From Brachionus manjavacas (taxonomy: Eukaryota; Rotifera; Eurotatoria; Ploima; Brachionidae), in NCBI GenBank assembly GCA_019054805.1, contig JAHQIY010000002.1, forward strand, positions 9,734,001 to 9,798,000: DNA of 64,000 nucleotides, in the 5' to 3' direction. The notes beneath the pieces were generated by a model. It did not search any database. It was not told where the DNA came from and saw nothing but the letters and a program-made list of their open reading frames with translations. A program made the translations under genes and the position numbers. The first letter of the stretch is position 1. Each line of letters begins with the position of its first letter. This document shows, in pieces, positions 1-15,000 of the stretch.

Positions 1-3000
1 GAAAAAAAATCATTTTTGCTTGAAAATAATAATATTTCCTTTAAAAAAGATCATTTTTTCTCAAAAATAATAATTTTTGCAAAATAAAAAGTCATTTTTG
101 CTTGAAAATATTAATATTTGCTTTAAAAAAGATCATTTTTTCTCAAAAAAAATAATTTTGGAAAATAAAAAGATCATTTTTTCTCAAAAAAAATAATTTT
201 AGCCAAAAAAAAGATTAATTTCTCTTTAAAAGAAATAATTTTGCTAAATAAAAGATGATTTTTGCAAAATAAAAGATGATTTCTTCTGAAAAAGAAATAA
301 TTTTGCAAAAAAAAAGATGATTTTTGCTAAAAAAAGATGATTTTTGCAAAATAAAAGATGATTTTTGCTTGAAAAAATCATTTTTGCTTGAAAATAATAA
401 TATTTCCTTTAAAAAAGATCATTTTTTCTCAAAAATAATAATTTTTGCAAAATAAAAAGTCATTTTTGCTTGAAAATATTAATATTTGCTTTAAAAAAGT
501 TCATTTTTTCTCAAAAAAAATAATTTTGGAAAATAAAAAGATCATTTTTTCTCAAAAAAAATAATTTTAGCCAAAAAAAAGATTAATTTCTCTTTAAAAG
601 AAATAATTTTGCTAAATAAAAGATGATTTTTGCAAAATAAAAGATGATTTCTTCTGAAAAAGAAATAATTTTGCAAAAAAAAGATGATTTTTGCTAAAAA
701 AAGATGATTTTTGCAAAATAAAAGATGATTTCTTCTCAAAAATAATAATTTTTGCTGGAAAAAAAATCATTTTTGCTTGTAAAAAAGATGATTTTTGCTT
801 GAAAATAATAATATTTGCTTTAAAAAAGATCATTTTTTATCAAAATAAAATAATTTTAGCAAAAAAAAAGATTAATTTATCATAAAAAGAAATAATTTTG
901 CTAAATAAAAGAAAAAATTTTGCTAAATAAAAGATGATTTTTTGCTCAAAAAAGATGATTTTTGCTTGAAAAAAAATCATTTTTGCTTGAAAATATTAAT
1001 ATTTGCTTTAAAAAAGATCATTTTTTCTCAAAAAAAATAATTTTGGAAAATAAAAAGATCATTTTTTCTCAAAAAAAATAATTTTAGCCAAAAAAAAGAT
1101 TAATTTCTCTTTAAAAGAAATAATTTTGCTAAATAAAAGATGATTTTTGCAAAATAAAAGATGATTTCTTCTGAAAAAGAAATAATTTTGCAAAAAAAAG
1201 ATGATTTTTGCTAAAAAAAAGATGATTTTTGCAAAATAAAAGATGATTTTTGCTTGAAAAAAAATCATTTTTGCTTGAAAATAATAATATTTCCTTTAAA
1301 AAAGATCATTTTTTCTCAAAAATAATAATTTTTGCAAAATAAAAAGTCATTTTTGCTTGAAAATATTAATATTTGCTTTAAAAAAGTTCATTTTTTCTCA
1401 AAAAAATAATTTTGGAAAATAAAAAGATCATTTTTTCTCAAAAAAAATAATTTTAGCCAAAAAAAGATTAATTTCTCTTTAAAAGAAATAATTTTGCTAA
1501 ATAAAAGATGATTTTTGCAAAATAAAAGATGATTTCTTCTGAAAAAGAAATAATTTTGCAAAAAAAAGATGATTTTTGCTAAAAAAGATGATTTTTGCAA
1601 AATAAAAGATGATTTCTTCTCAAAAATAATAATTTTTGCTTGAAAAAAATCATTTTTGCTTGTAAAAAAGATGATTTTGCTTGAAAATAATAATATTTGC
1701 TTTAAAAAAGATCATTTTTTATCAAAATAAAATAATTTTAGCAAAAAAAGATTAATTTATCATAAAAAGAAATAATTTTGCTAAATAAAAGAAAAAATTT
1801 TGCTAAATAAAAGATGATTTTTGCTCAAAAAAAGATGATTTTTGCTTGAAAAAATCATTTTTGCTTGAAAATAATAATATTTCCTTTAAAAAAGATCATT
1901 TTTTCTCAAAAATAATAATTTTTGCAAAATAATAAGTCATTTTTGCTTGAAAATATTAATATTTGCTTTAAAAAGATCATTTTTTCTCAAAAAAAATAAT
2001 TTTGGAAAATAAAAAGATCATTATTTTTCAAAAAAAATAATTTTAGCCAAAAAAAAGATTAATTTCTCTTTAAAAGAAATAATTTTGCTAAATAAAAGAT
2101 GATTTTTGCAAAATAAAAGATGATTTCTTCTCAAAAAAATAATTTTAGCCAAAAAAAAGATTAATTTCTCTTTAAAAGAAATAATTTTGCTAAATAAAAG
2201 ATGATTTTTGCTAAATAAAAGATTATTTCTTCTCAAAAATAATAATTTTTGCATGAAAAAAAATCATTTTTGCTTGTAAAAAAGATCATTTTTGCTTGAA
2301 AATATTAATATTTGCTTTAAAAAAGATCATTTTTTCTCAAAAAAAATAATTTTAGCCAAAAAAAAGATTAATTTCTCTTAAAAAGAAATAATTTTGCCAA
2401 AAAAAAGATGATTTTTGCAAAATAAAAGATGATTTCTTCTCAAAAATAATAATTTTTGCTTTAAAAAAGATCATTTTTTATCAAAATAAAATAATTTTAG
2501 CAAAAAAAAAGATTAATTTATCATAAAAAGAAATAATTTTGCTATATAAAAGAAAAAATTTTGCTAAATAAAAGATGATTTTTGCTCAAAAAAAGATGAT
2601 TTTTGATTGAAAAAAAATCATTTTTGCTTGAAAATAATAATATTTCCTTTAAAAAAGATCATTTTTTCTCAAAAATAATAATTTTTGCAAAATAAAAAGT
2701 CATTTTTGCTTGAAAATATTAATATTTGCTTTAAAAAAGATCATTTTTTCTCAAAAAAAATAATTTTGGAAAATAAAAAGATCATTTTTTCTCAAAAAAA
2801 ATAATTTTAGCCAAAAAAAGATTAATTTCTCTTTAAAAGAAATAATTTTGCTAAATAAAAGATGATTTTTGCAAAATAAAAGATGATTTCTTCTGAAAAA
2901 GAAATAATTTTGCAAAAAAAAAGATGATTTTTGCTAAAAAAATATGATTTTTGCAAAATAAAATATGATTTTTTCTTTAAAAAAAATCATTTTTGATTGA

Positions 3001-6000
3001 AAATAATAATATTTCCTTTAAAAAGATCATTTTTTCTCAAAAATAATAATTTTTGCAAAATAAAAAGTCATTTTTGCTTGAAAATATTAATATTTGCTTT
3101 AAAAAAGTTCATTTTTTCTCAAAAAAAATAATTTTGGAAAATAAAAAGATCATTTTTTCTCAAAATAAATAATTTTAGCCAAAAAAGTTTAATTTCACTT
3201 TAAAACAAATAATTTTGCTAAAAAAAAGATGATTTTTGCAAAATAAAAGATGATTTCTTCTGAAAAAGAAATAATTTTGCAAAAAAAAAGATGATTTTTG
3301 CTAAAAAAAAGATGATTTTTGCAAAATAAAAGATGATTTCTTCTCAAAAATAATAATTTTTGCTGGAAAAAAAATCATTTTTGCTTGTAAAAAAGATGAT
3401 TTTTGCTTGAAAATAATAATATTTGCTTTAAAAAAGATCATTTTTTATCAAAATAAAATAATTTTAGCAAAAAAAAAGATTAATTTCTCTTTAAAAGAAA
3501 TAATTTTGCTAAATAAAAGATGATTTTTGCAAAATAAAAGATGATTTCTTCTGAAAAATAATAATTTTTGCAAAATAAAAGATCATTTTTGCTTGAAAAT
3601 ATTAATATTTGCTTTAAAAAAGATCATTTTTTCTCAAAAAAAATAATTTTAGCCAAAAAAAAGATTAATTTCTCTTAAAAAGAAATAATTTTGCTAAAAA
3701 AAAGATGATTTTTGCAAAATAAAAGATGATTTCTTATGAAAAATAATAATTTTTGCAAAATAAAAGATCATTTTTTATCAAAATAAAATAATTTTAGCAA
3801 AAAAAAAGATTAATTTATCATAAAAAGAAATAATTTTGCTAAATAAAAGAAAAAATTTTGCTAAATAAAAGATGATTTTTGCTCAAAAAAAGATGATTTT
3901 TGCTTGAAAAAATCATTTTTGCTTGAAAATAATAATATTTCCTTTAAAAAAGATCATTTTTTCTCAAAAATAATAATTTTTGCAAAATAAAAAGTCATTT
4001 TTGCTTGAAAATATTAATATTTGCTTTAAAAAAGATCATTTTTTCTCAAAAAAAATAATTTTGGAAAATAAAAAGATCATTATTTTTCAAAAAAAATAAT
4101 TTTAGCCAAAAAAAAGATTAATTTCTCTTTAAAAGAAATAATTTTGCTAAATAAAAGATGATTTTTGCAAAATAAAAGATGATTTCTTCTCAAAAAAAAT
4201 AATTTTAGCCAAAAAAATGAATAATTTCTCTTTAAAAGAAATAATTTTGCTAAATAAAAGATGATTTTTGCAAAATAAAAGATGATTTCTTCTCAAAAAT
4301 AATAATTTTTGCAAAATAAAAGATCATTTTTGCTTGAAAATATTAATATTTGCTTTAAAAAAGATCATTTTTTCTCAAAAAAATAATTTTAGCCAAAAAA
4401 AGATTAATTTCTCTTAAAAGAAATAATTTTGCCAAAAAAAAGATGATTTTTGCAAAATAAAAGATGATTTCTTCTCAAAAATAATAATTTTTGCTTTAAA
4501 AAAGATCATTTTTTATCAAAATAAAATAATTTTAGCAAAAAAAAAGATTAATTTATCATAAAAAGAAATAATTTTGCTAAATAAAAGAAAAAATTTTGCT
4601 AAATAAAAGATGATTTTTGCTCAAAAAAAGATGATTTTTGCTTGAAAAAAATCATTTTTGCTTGAAAATAATAATATTTCCTTTAAAAAAGATCATTTTT
4701 TCTCAAAAATAATAATTTTTGCAAAATAAAAAGTGAATTTGTCTTTAAAATATTAATATTTGCTTTAAACAGATCATTTTTTCTCAAAAAAAATAATTTT
4801 GGAAAATAAAAAGATCATTTTTTCTCAAAAAAAATAATTTTAGCCAAAAAAAAGATTAATTTCTCTTTAAAAGAAATAATTTTGCTAAATAAAAGATGAT
4901 TTTTGCAAAATAAAAGATGATTTCTTCTGAAAAAGAAATAATTTTGCAAAAAAAAAAGATGATTTTTGCTAAAAAAAAGATGATTTTTGCAAAATAAAAG
5001 ATGATTTTTGCTAGAAAAAAATAAATTTTTGCTTGAAAAAAATAATATTTCCTTTAAAAAGATCATTTTTTCTCAAAAATAATAATTTTTGCAAAATAAA
5101 AAGTCATTTTTGCTTGAAAATATTAATATTTGCTTTAAAAAAGTTCATTTTTTCTCAAAAAAAATAATTTTGGAAAATAAAAAGATCATTTTTTCTCAAA
5201 AAAAATAATTTTAGCCAAAAAAAAGATTAATTTCTCTTTAAAAGAAATAATTTTGCTAAATAAAAGATGATTTTTGCAAAATAAAAGATGATTTCTTCTG
5301 AAAAAGAAATAATTTTGCAAAAAAAAAAGATGATTTTTGCTAAAAAAAGATGATTTTTGCAAAATAAAAGATGATTTCTTCTCAAAAATAATAATTTTTG
5401 CTGGAAAAAATCATTTTTGCTTGTAAAAAAGATGATTTTTGCTTGAAAATAATAATATTTGCTTTAAAAAAGATCATTTTTTATCAAAATAAAATAATTT
5501 TAGCAAAAAAAAAAGATTAATTTATCATAAAAAGAAATAATTTTGCTAAATAAAAGAAAAAATTTTGCTAAATAAAAGATGATTTTTGCTCAAAAAAAGA
5601 TGATTTTTGCTTGAAAAAAAATCATTTTTGCTTGAAAATATTAATATTTGCTTTAAAAAAGATCATTTTTTCTCAAAAAAAATAATTTTGGAAAATAAAA
5701 AGATCATTTTTTCTCAAAAAAAATAATTTTAGCCAAAAAAAAGATTAATTTCTCTTTAAAAGAAATAATTTTGCTAAATAAAAGATGATTTTTGCAAAAT
5801 AAAAGATGATTTCTTCTGAAAAAGAAATAATTTTGCAAAAAAAAAGATGATTTTTGCTAAAAAAAAGATGATTTTTGCAAAATAAAAGATGATTTTTGCT
5901 TGAAAAAAAATCATTTTTGCTTGAAAATAATAATATTTCCTTTAAAAAAGATCATTTTTTCTCAAAAATAATAATTTTTGCAAAATAAAAAGTCATTTTT

Positions 6001-9000
6001 GCTTGAAAATATTAATATTTGCTTTAAAAAGATCATTTTTCTCAAAAAAAATAATTTTGAAAATAAAAAGATCATTTTTTCTCAAAAAAATAATTTTAGC
6101 CAAAAAAAAAGATTAATTTCTCTTTAAAAGAAATAATTTTGCTAAATAAAAAAGATGATTTTTGCAAAATAAAAGATGATTTCTTCTGAAAAAGAAATAA
6201 TTTTGCAAAAAAAAGATGATTTTTGCTAAAAAAAAGATGATTTTTGCGAAATAAAAGATGATTTTTGCTTGAAAAAAAATCATTTTTGCTTGAAAATAAT
6301 AATATTTCCTTTAAAAAAGATCATTTTTTCTCAAAAATAATAATTTTTGCAAAATAAAAAGTCATTTTTGCTTGAAAATATTAATATTTGCTTTAAAAAA
6401 GATCATTTTTCTCAAAAAAATAATTTTGGAAAATAAAAAGATCATTTTTTCTCAAAAAAAATAATTTTAGCCAAAAAAAAGATTAATTTCTCTTTAAAAG
6501 AAATAATTTTGCTAAATAAAAGATGATTTTTGCAAAATAAAAGATGATTTCTTCTGAAAAAGAAATAATTTTGCAAAAAAAAAGATGATTTTTGCTAAAA
6601 AAAAGATGATTTTTGCAAAATAAAAGATGATTTCTTCTCAAAAATAATAATTTTTGCTTGAAAAAAAATCATTTTTGCTTGTAAAAAAGATGATTTTTGC
6701 TTGAAAATAATAATATTTGCTTTAAAAAAGATCATTTTTTATCAAAATAAAATAATTTTAGCAAAAAAAAAGATTAATTTATCATAAAAAGAAATAATTT
6801 TGCTAAATAAAAGAAAAAATTTTGCTAAATAAAAGATGATTTTTGCTCAAAAAAAGATGATTTTTGCTTGAAAAAAAATCATTTTTGCTTGAAAATAATA
6901 ATATTTCCTTTAAAAAAGATCATTTTTCTCAAAAATAATAATTTTTGCAAAATAAAAAGTCATTTCGCTTGAAAATATTAATATTTGCTTTAAAAAAGAT
7001 CATTTTTTCTCAAAAAAAATAATTTTGGAAAATAAAAAGATCATTTTTTCTCAAAAAAAATAATTTTAGCCAAAAAAAAGATTAATTTCTCTTTAAAAGA
7101 AATAATTTTGCTAAATAAAAGATGATTTTTGCAAAATAAAAGATGATTTCTTCTCAAAAATAATAATTTTTGCAAAATAAAAGATCATTTTTGCTTGAAA
7201 ATATTAATATTTGCTTTAAAAAAGATCATTTTTTCTCAAAAAAAATAATTTTAGCCAAAAAAAAGATTAATTTCTCTTAAAAAGAAATAATTTTGCTAAA
7301 AAAAAGATGATTTTTGCAAAATAAAAGATGATTTCTTCTCAAAAATAATAATTTTTGCTTTAAAAAAGATCATTTTTTATCAAAATAAAATAATTTTAGC
7401 AAAAAAAAAGATTAATTTATCATAAAAAGAAATAATTTTGCTAAATAAAAGAAAAAATTTTGCTAAATAAAAGATGATTTTTGCTCAAAAAAAGATGATT
7501 TTTGCTTGAAAAAAATCATTTTTGCTTGAAAATAATAATATTTCCTTTAAAAAGATCATTTTTCTCAAAAAATAATAATTTTTGCAAAATAAAAAGTCAT
7601 TTTTGCTTGAAAATATTAATATTTGCTTTAAAAAAGATCATTTTTTCTCAAAAAAAATAATTTTGGAAAATAAAAAGATCATTTTTTCTCAAAAAAAATA
7701 ATTTTAGCCAAAAAAAAGATTAATTTCTCTTAAAAAGAAATAATTTTGCTAAAAAAAAGATGATTTTTGCAAAAAAAAAGATCTTTTCTTCTGAAAAAGA
7801 AATAATTTTGCAAAAAAAAAAGTCATTTTTGCTTGAAAATATTAATATTTGCTTTAAAAAAGATCATTTTTTCTCAAAAAAAATAATTTTAGCCAAAAAA
7901 AAGATTAATTTCTCTTTAAAAGAAATAATTTTGCTAAATAAAAGATGATTTTTGCAAAATAAATGATCATTTTTTCTCAAAAATAATAATTTTTGCTTTA
8001 AAAAAGATCATTTTTTATCAAAATAAAATAATTTTAGCAAAAAAAAGATTAATTTATCATAAAAAGAAATAATTTTGCTAAATAAAAGAAAAAATTTTGC
8101 TAAATAAAAGATGATTTTTGCTCAAAAAGATGATTTTTGCTTGAAAAAATCATTTTTGCTTGAAAATAATAATATTTCCTTTAAAAAAGATCATTTTTTC
8201 TCAAAAATAATAATTTTTGCAAAATAAAAAGTCATTTTTGCTTGAAAATATTAATATTTGCTTTTAAAAAAGATCATTTTTTCTCAAAAAATAATTTTGG
8301 AAAATAAAAAGATCTTTTCATCTGAAAAGAAATAATTTTGCTAAAAAAAAGATGATTTTTGCAAAATAAAAGATGATTTCTTCTCAAAAAATAATAATTT
8401 TTGCTTGAAAAAAATCATTTTTGCTTGTAAAAATAATATTTACTTTAAAAAAAGATCATTATTTTCTCAAAAAAAATAATTTTAGCCAAAAAAAGATTAA
8501 TTTCTCTTTAAAAGAAATAATTTTGCTAAATAAAAGATGATTTTTGCAAAATAAAAGATGATTTCTTCTCAAAAATAATAATTTTTGCAAAATAAAAGAT
8601 CATTTTTGCTTGAAAATATTAATATTTGCTTTAAAAAAGATCATTTTTTCTCAAAAAAAATAATTTTAGCCAAAAAAAGATTAATTTCTCTTAAAAAGAA
8701 ATAATTTTGCTAAAAAAAAAAGATGATTTTTTGCAAAATAAAAGATGATTTCTTCTCAAAAATAATAATTTTTGCTTTAAAAAAGATCATTTTTTATCAA
8801 AATAAAATAATTTTAGCAAAAAAAAAGATTAATTTATCATAAAAAGAAATAATTTTGCTAAATAAAAGAAAAAATTTTGCTAAATAAAAGATGATTTTTG
8901 CTCAAAAAAAGATGATTTTTGCTTGAAAAAAAATCATTTTTGCTTGAAAATAATAATATTTCCTTTAAAAAAGATCATTTTTTCTCAAAAAATAATAATT

Positions 9001-12000
9001 TTTGCAAAAATAAAAAGATCATTTTTTCTCAAAAAAAATAATTTTAGCCAAAAAAAGATTAATTTCTCTTTAAAAGAAATAATTTTGCTAAATAAAAAGA
9101 TGATTTTTGCAAAATAAAAGATGATTTCTTCTCGAAAATAATAATTAATTACTCTTAAAAGAAATCATTTTTGCTATAAAAAAGATGATTTTTTGCAAAA
9201 TAAAAGATGATTTCTTTTTCGAAAATAATAATTTTTGCTTGAAAAAAAAGATGATTTTTGCTTGTAAAAAATAATATTTGCTTTAAAAAGATCATTATTT
9301 TTCAAAAAAAATAATTTTAGCAAATAAAAGATTAATTTTTTTAAAAAGAAATATTTTGCTAAATAAAGAAAAAATTTTGCTCAAAAAAAAATAATTTTTG
9401 CTCAAAAAAGATGATTTTTGCTTGAAAAAAAAATCATTTTTGCTTGAAAATAATAATATTTCCTTTAAAAAAGATCATTTTTTCTCAAAAATAATAATTT
9501 TTGCAAAATAAAAAAGTCATTTTTGCTTGAAAATATTAATATTTGCTTTAAAAAAGATCATTTTTCTCAAAAAAATAATTTTGGAAAATAAAAAGATCAT
9601 TTTTTCTCAAAAAAAATAATTTTAGCCAAAAAAAAGATTAATTTCTCTTTAAAAGAAATAATTTTGCTAAATAAAAGATGATTTTTGCAAAATAAAAGAT
9701 GATTTCTTCTGAAAAATAATAATTTTTGCAAAATAAAAGATCATTTTTGCTTGTAAAATATTAATATTTGCTTTAAAAAAGATCATTTTTTCTCAAAAAA
9801 AATAATTTTAGCCAAAAAAAAGATTAATTTCTCTTAAAAAGAAATAATTTTGCTAAAAAAAAGATGATTTTTGCAAAATAAAAGATGATTTCTTCTCAAA
9901 AATAATAATTTTTGCTTTAAAAAAGATCATTTTTTATCAAAAATAATAATTTTTGCAAAATAAAAAGTCATTTTTGCTTGAAAAAAAATCATTTTTGCTT
10001 GAAAATAATAATATTTCCTTTAAAAAAGATCATTTTTTCTCAAAAATAATAATTTTTGCAAAATAAAAAGTCATTTTTGCTTGAAAATATTAATATTTGC
10101 TTTAAAAAAGATCATTTTTTCTCAAAAAAAATAATTTTGTAAAATAAAAAGATCATTTTCATCTGAAAAAAGAAATAATTTTGCTAAAAAAAGATGATTT
10201 TTGCAAAATAAAAGATGATTTTTCTCAAAAATAATAATTTTTGCTTGAAAAAAAATCATTTTTGCTTGTAAAAATAATATTTACTTTAAAAGATCATTTA
10301 TTTCTCAAAAAAATAATTTTAGCCAAAAAAAAGATTAATTTCTCTTTAAAAGAAATAATTTTGCTAAATAAAAGATGATTTCTTCTCAAAAAAAATAATT
10401 TTAGCCAAAAAAAAGATTAATTTCTCTTTAAAAGAAATAATTTTGCTAAATAAAAGATGATTTTTGCAAAATAAAAGATGATTTCTTCTCAAAAATAATA
10501 ATTTTTGCAAAATAAAAGATCATTTTTGCTTGAAAATATTAATATTTGCTTTAAAAAAGATCATTTTTTCTCAAAAAAAATAATTTTAGCCAAAAAAAGA
10601 TTAATTTCTCTTAAAAAGAAATAATTTTGCTAAAAAAAGATGATTTTTGCAAAATAAAAGATCATTTTTTCTCAAAAATAATAATTTTTGCTTTAAAAAA
10701 GATCATTTTTTATCAAAATAAAATAATTTTAGCAAAAAAAAGATTAATTTATCATAAAAAGAAATAATTTTGCTAAATAAAAGAAAAATTTTGCTAAATA
10801 AAAGATGATTTCTTCTCAAAAAAAATAATTTTGCAAAAAAAGATTAATTTGCTAAAAAAAGATGATTTTTGCAAAATAAAAGATGATTTTTGCTTGAAAA
10901 TAATAATATTTCCTTTAAAAAAGATAATTTTGCTAAATAAAAGATGATTTTTGCAAAATAAAAGATGATTTCTTGAAAAATAATATTTTGCAAAATAAAA
11001 GATCATTTTTCTCAAAAAAAATAATTTTGCTAAAAAGATCATTTTTTCTCAAAAAAAATAATTTTAGCCAAAAAAAAGATTAATTTCTCTTAAAAAGAAA
11101 TAATTTTGCTAAAAAAAAGATGATTTTTGCAAAATAAAAGATGATTTCTTCTGAAAAAGAAATAATTTTGCTAAAAAAAAGATGATTTTTGCAAAATAAA
11201 AGATGATTTTTGCTAAAAAAAAGATGATTTTTGCAAAATAAAAGATGATTTTTGCTTGAAAAAAAATAATATTTGGAAAATAAAAAGATCATTTTTTCTC
11301 AAAAAAAATAATTTTAGCCAAAAAAAGATTAATTTCTCTTTAAAAGAAATAATTTTGCTAAATAAAAGATGATTTTTGCAAAATAAAAGATGATTTCTTC
11401 TGAAAAAGAAATAATTTTGCAAAAAAAAAGATGATTTTTGCTAAAAAAAAGATGATTTTTGCAAAATAAAAGATGATTTCTTTGCAAAAATAATAATTTT
11501 TGCAAAAAAAATAATTTTTGCTTGAAGATGATTTTTGCGAAATAATTTTGCTAAAAGATGATTTTTTAAAAAAAAATAATTTTGCAAAAAAAAGATGATT
11601 TTCTGAAAAAAATAATTTTGCAATAAAAATTTTTGCTAAAAAAGATGATTTTTCTAAAAAAAGATGATTTTTGCTTGAAAATAAATAATTTTGCTTGATT
11701 TTTAAAAAAGATCATTTTTTCTCAAAAAAAATAATTTTAGCCAAAAAAAGATTAATTTCTCTTTAAAAGAAATAATTTTGCTAAATAAAAGATGATTTTT
11801 GCAAAATAAAAGATGATTTTCTTCTCAAAAATAATAATTTTTGCAAAATAAATAGTCATTTTTGCTTGAAAATATTAATATTTGCTTTAAAAAAGTTCAT
11901 TTTTCACAAAAAAAATAATTTTGTAAAATAAAAAGATCATTTTTTCTCAAAAAAAATAATTTTAGCCAAAAAAAAGATTAATTTCTCTTTAAAAGAAATA

Positions 12001-15000
12001 ATTTTGCTAAATAAAAGATGATTTTTGCAAAATAAAAGATGATTTCTTCTGAAAAAGAAATAATTTTGCAAAAAAAAAAGATGATTTTTGCTAAAAAAAG
12101 ATAATTTTTGCAAAAAAAGATGATTTCTTCTCTGAAAAAAAAATAATTTTGCTTAAAAAAAAGATGATTTTTGCTTGAAAATATTAATATTTGCTTTAAA
12201 AAAGATCATTTTTCTCAAAAAAATAATTTTAGTAAAAAAGATTTTTTGCTTGAAAATATTAATATTTTTTAAAATAAAAGATCATTTTTGCTCAAAAAAA
12301 ATGAATTTTGCAAAATAAAAAAGATCATTTTTCTCAAAAAAAATAATTTTGCAAAAAAAAGATTAATTTCTCTTTAAAAAAAGAAATAATTTTGCTAAAA
12401 AAAAGATGATTTTTGCAAAATAAAAGATGATTTCTTCTCAAAAATAATAATTTTTGCAAAAAAAAGATCATTTTTGCTTGTAAAAAAAATCATTTTTTGC
12501 AAAAAAAAAGATATTTTTTTAAAAAAGATCATTTTTCTCAAAAATAATAATTTTGCAAAAAAAAAATCATTTTTGCTTGAAAAAGATCATTTTTGCTTGA
12601 AAATTAATATTTGCTTTAAAAAGATCATTTTTCTCAAAAAAAATAATTTTGGCTAAAAAAAAGATTAATTTCTCAAAAATAATTTTGCAAAAAGAATTTT
12701 AAAAATAAAGATGATTTCTTCTGAAAAAGAAATAATTTTGCAAAAAAAGATGATTTTTGCTAAAAAAAGATGATTTTTGCAAAATAAAAGATGATTTCTT
12801 CTCAAAAATAATAATTTTTGCAAAAAAAAAGATCTATTTCTTCTGAAAAAAAGAAATAATTTTGCAAAAAAAAAGATGATTTTTGCTAAAAAAAAGATTA
12901 TTTCTTCTCAAAAATAATAATTTTTGCATGAAAAAAAATCATTTTTGCTTGTAAAAAAGATGATTTTTGCTTGAAAATAATAATATTTGCTTTAAAAAAG
13001 ATCATTTTTTATCAAAATAAAATAATTTTGGCAAAAAAAAAGATAAATTTTTCTTAAAAAGAAAAAATTTGGCTAAAAAAAAGATGATTTTTGCTTGAAA
13101 ATATTAATATTTGCTTTAAAAGAAATAATTCTGTTAAACAAAAGATCATTTTTTCTCAAAAAAAATAATTTTAGCCAAAAAAAAGATTAATTTTTCTTAA
13201 AAAGAAATAATTTTGCAAAATAAAAGATGATTTCTTCTCAAAAATAATAATTTTTGCAAAAAAAAGATCTTTTCATCTGAAAAAGAAATAATTTTGCTAA
13301 ATAAAAGAGCATTTTTGCAAAATAAAAGATCATTTATGGTTGAAAATATTAATATTTGCTTTAAAAAAGATCATTTTTTCTTAAAAAGAAATAATTTTGC
13401 TAAAAAAAAGATGATTTTTGCAAAATATAAAAAAAATTTTGCTAAAAAAAAGATGATTTTTGCAAAATAAAAGATGATTTCTTCTCAAAAATAATAATTT
13501 TTGCAAAAAAAAAGATCTTTTCTTCTGAAAAAGAAATAATTTTGCAAAAAAAAAGATGATTTTTGCTAAAAAAAAGATTATTTCTTCTCAAAAATAATAA
13601 TTTTTGCTTGAAAAAAAATCATTTTTGCTTTTAAAAAATAATATTTACTTTAAAAAAGATCATTATTTTTCAAAAAAAATAATTTTAGCAAATAAAAGAT
13701 TAATTTTTCTTAAAAAGAAATATTTTTGCTAAATAAAAAAAAAATTTTGCTCAAAAAAAGATGATTTTTGCTTGAAAATAATAATATTTGCTTTAAAAAA
13801 GATCATTTTTTATCAAAATAAAATAATTTTAGCAAAAAAAAAGATTAATTTTTCTTAAAAAGAAATAATTTTGCTAAATAAAAAAAAAATTTTGCTAAAA
13901 AAAAGATGATTTTTGCAAAATAAAAGATGATTTCTTCTCAAAAATAATAATTTTTGCAAAAAAAAAGATGATTTTTGCTAAAAAAAAGATGATTTCTTCT
14001 CAAAAATAATAATTTTTGCAAAATAAAAAGTCATTTTTGGTTGAAAATATTAATATTTGCTTTAAAAAAGATCATTTTTTCTCAAAAAAAATAATTTTGG
14101 CAAATAAAAAGATAAATTTTTCTTAAAAAGAAATATTTTTGCTAAATAAAAAAAAAAATTTTGCTCAAAAAAAGATGATTTTTGCTTGAAAATATTAATA
14201 TTTGCTTTAAAAAAGATCATTTTTTCTCAAAAAAAATAATTTTAGCAAAAAAAAAGATAAATTTTTCTTAAAAAGAAATAATTTGGCTAAAAAAAAGATG
14301 ATTTTTGCTTGAAAATATTAATATTTGCTTTAAAAGAAATAATTCTGTTAAAAAAAAGATCATTTTTTCTCAAAAAAAATAATTTTAGCCAAAAAAAGAT
14401 TAATTTCTCTTAAAAAGAAATAATTTTGCAAAAAAAAAGATGATTTTTGCAAAATAAAAGATGATTTCTTTTCGAAAATAATAATTTTTGCTTGAAAAAA
14501 AATCATTTTTGCTTGTAAATAATAATATTTACTTTAAAAGAGATCATTATTTTCCAAAAAAAATAATTTTAGCAAATAAAAGATTAATTTTTCTTAAAAA
14601 GAAATATTTTTGCTAAAAAAAAGATGATTTTTGCTTGAAAATATTAATATTTGCTTTAAAAAAGATCATTTTTTCTCAAAAATAATAATTTTTTCAAAAT
14701 AAAAAGTCATTTTTGCTTAAAAATATTAATATTTGCTTTAAAAAAAAAATAATTTTAGCAAAAAAAAAGATAAATTTTTCTTAAAAAGAAATAATTTGGC
14801 TAAAAAAAAGATGATTTTTGCTTGAAAATATTAATATTTGCTTTAAAAGAAATAATTCTGTTAAAAAAAAGATCATTTTTTCTCAAAAAAAATAATTTTA
14901 GCAAAAAAAAAGATTAATTTTTCTTAAAAAGAAATAATTTTGCTCAAAAAAAGATGATTTTTGCTTGAAAATATTAATATTTCCTTTAAAAAAGATCATT

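Noticed and set aside
542-12656. Many 60-80 residue reading frames rich in F, I, K, N in the left satellite
   Set aside because: They are translations of tandem repeat units, occur in several frames and vary with unit order; no start context or conservation beyond the repeat.
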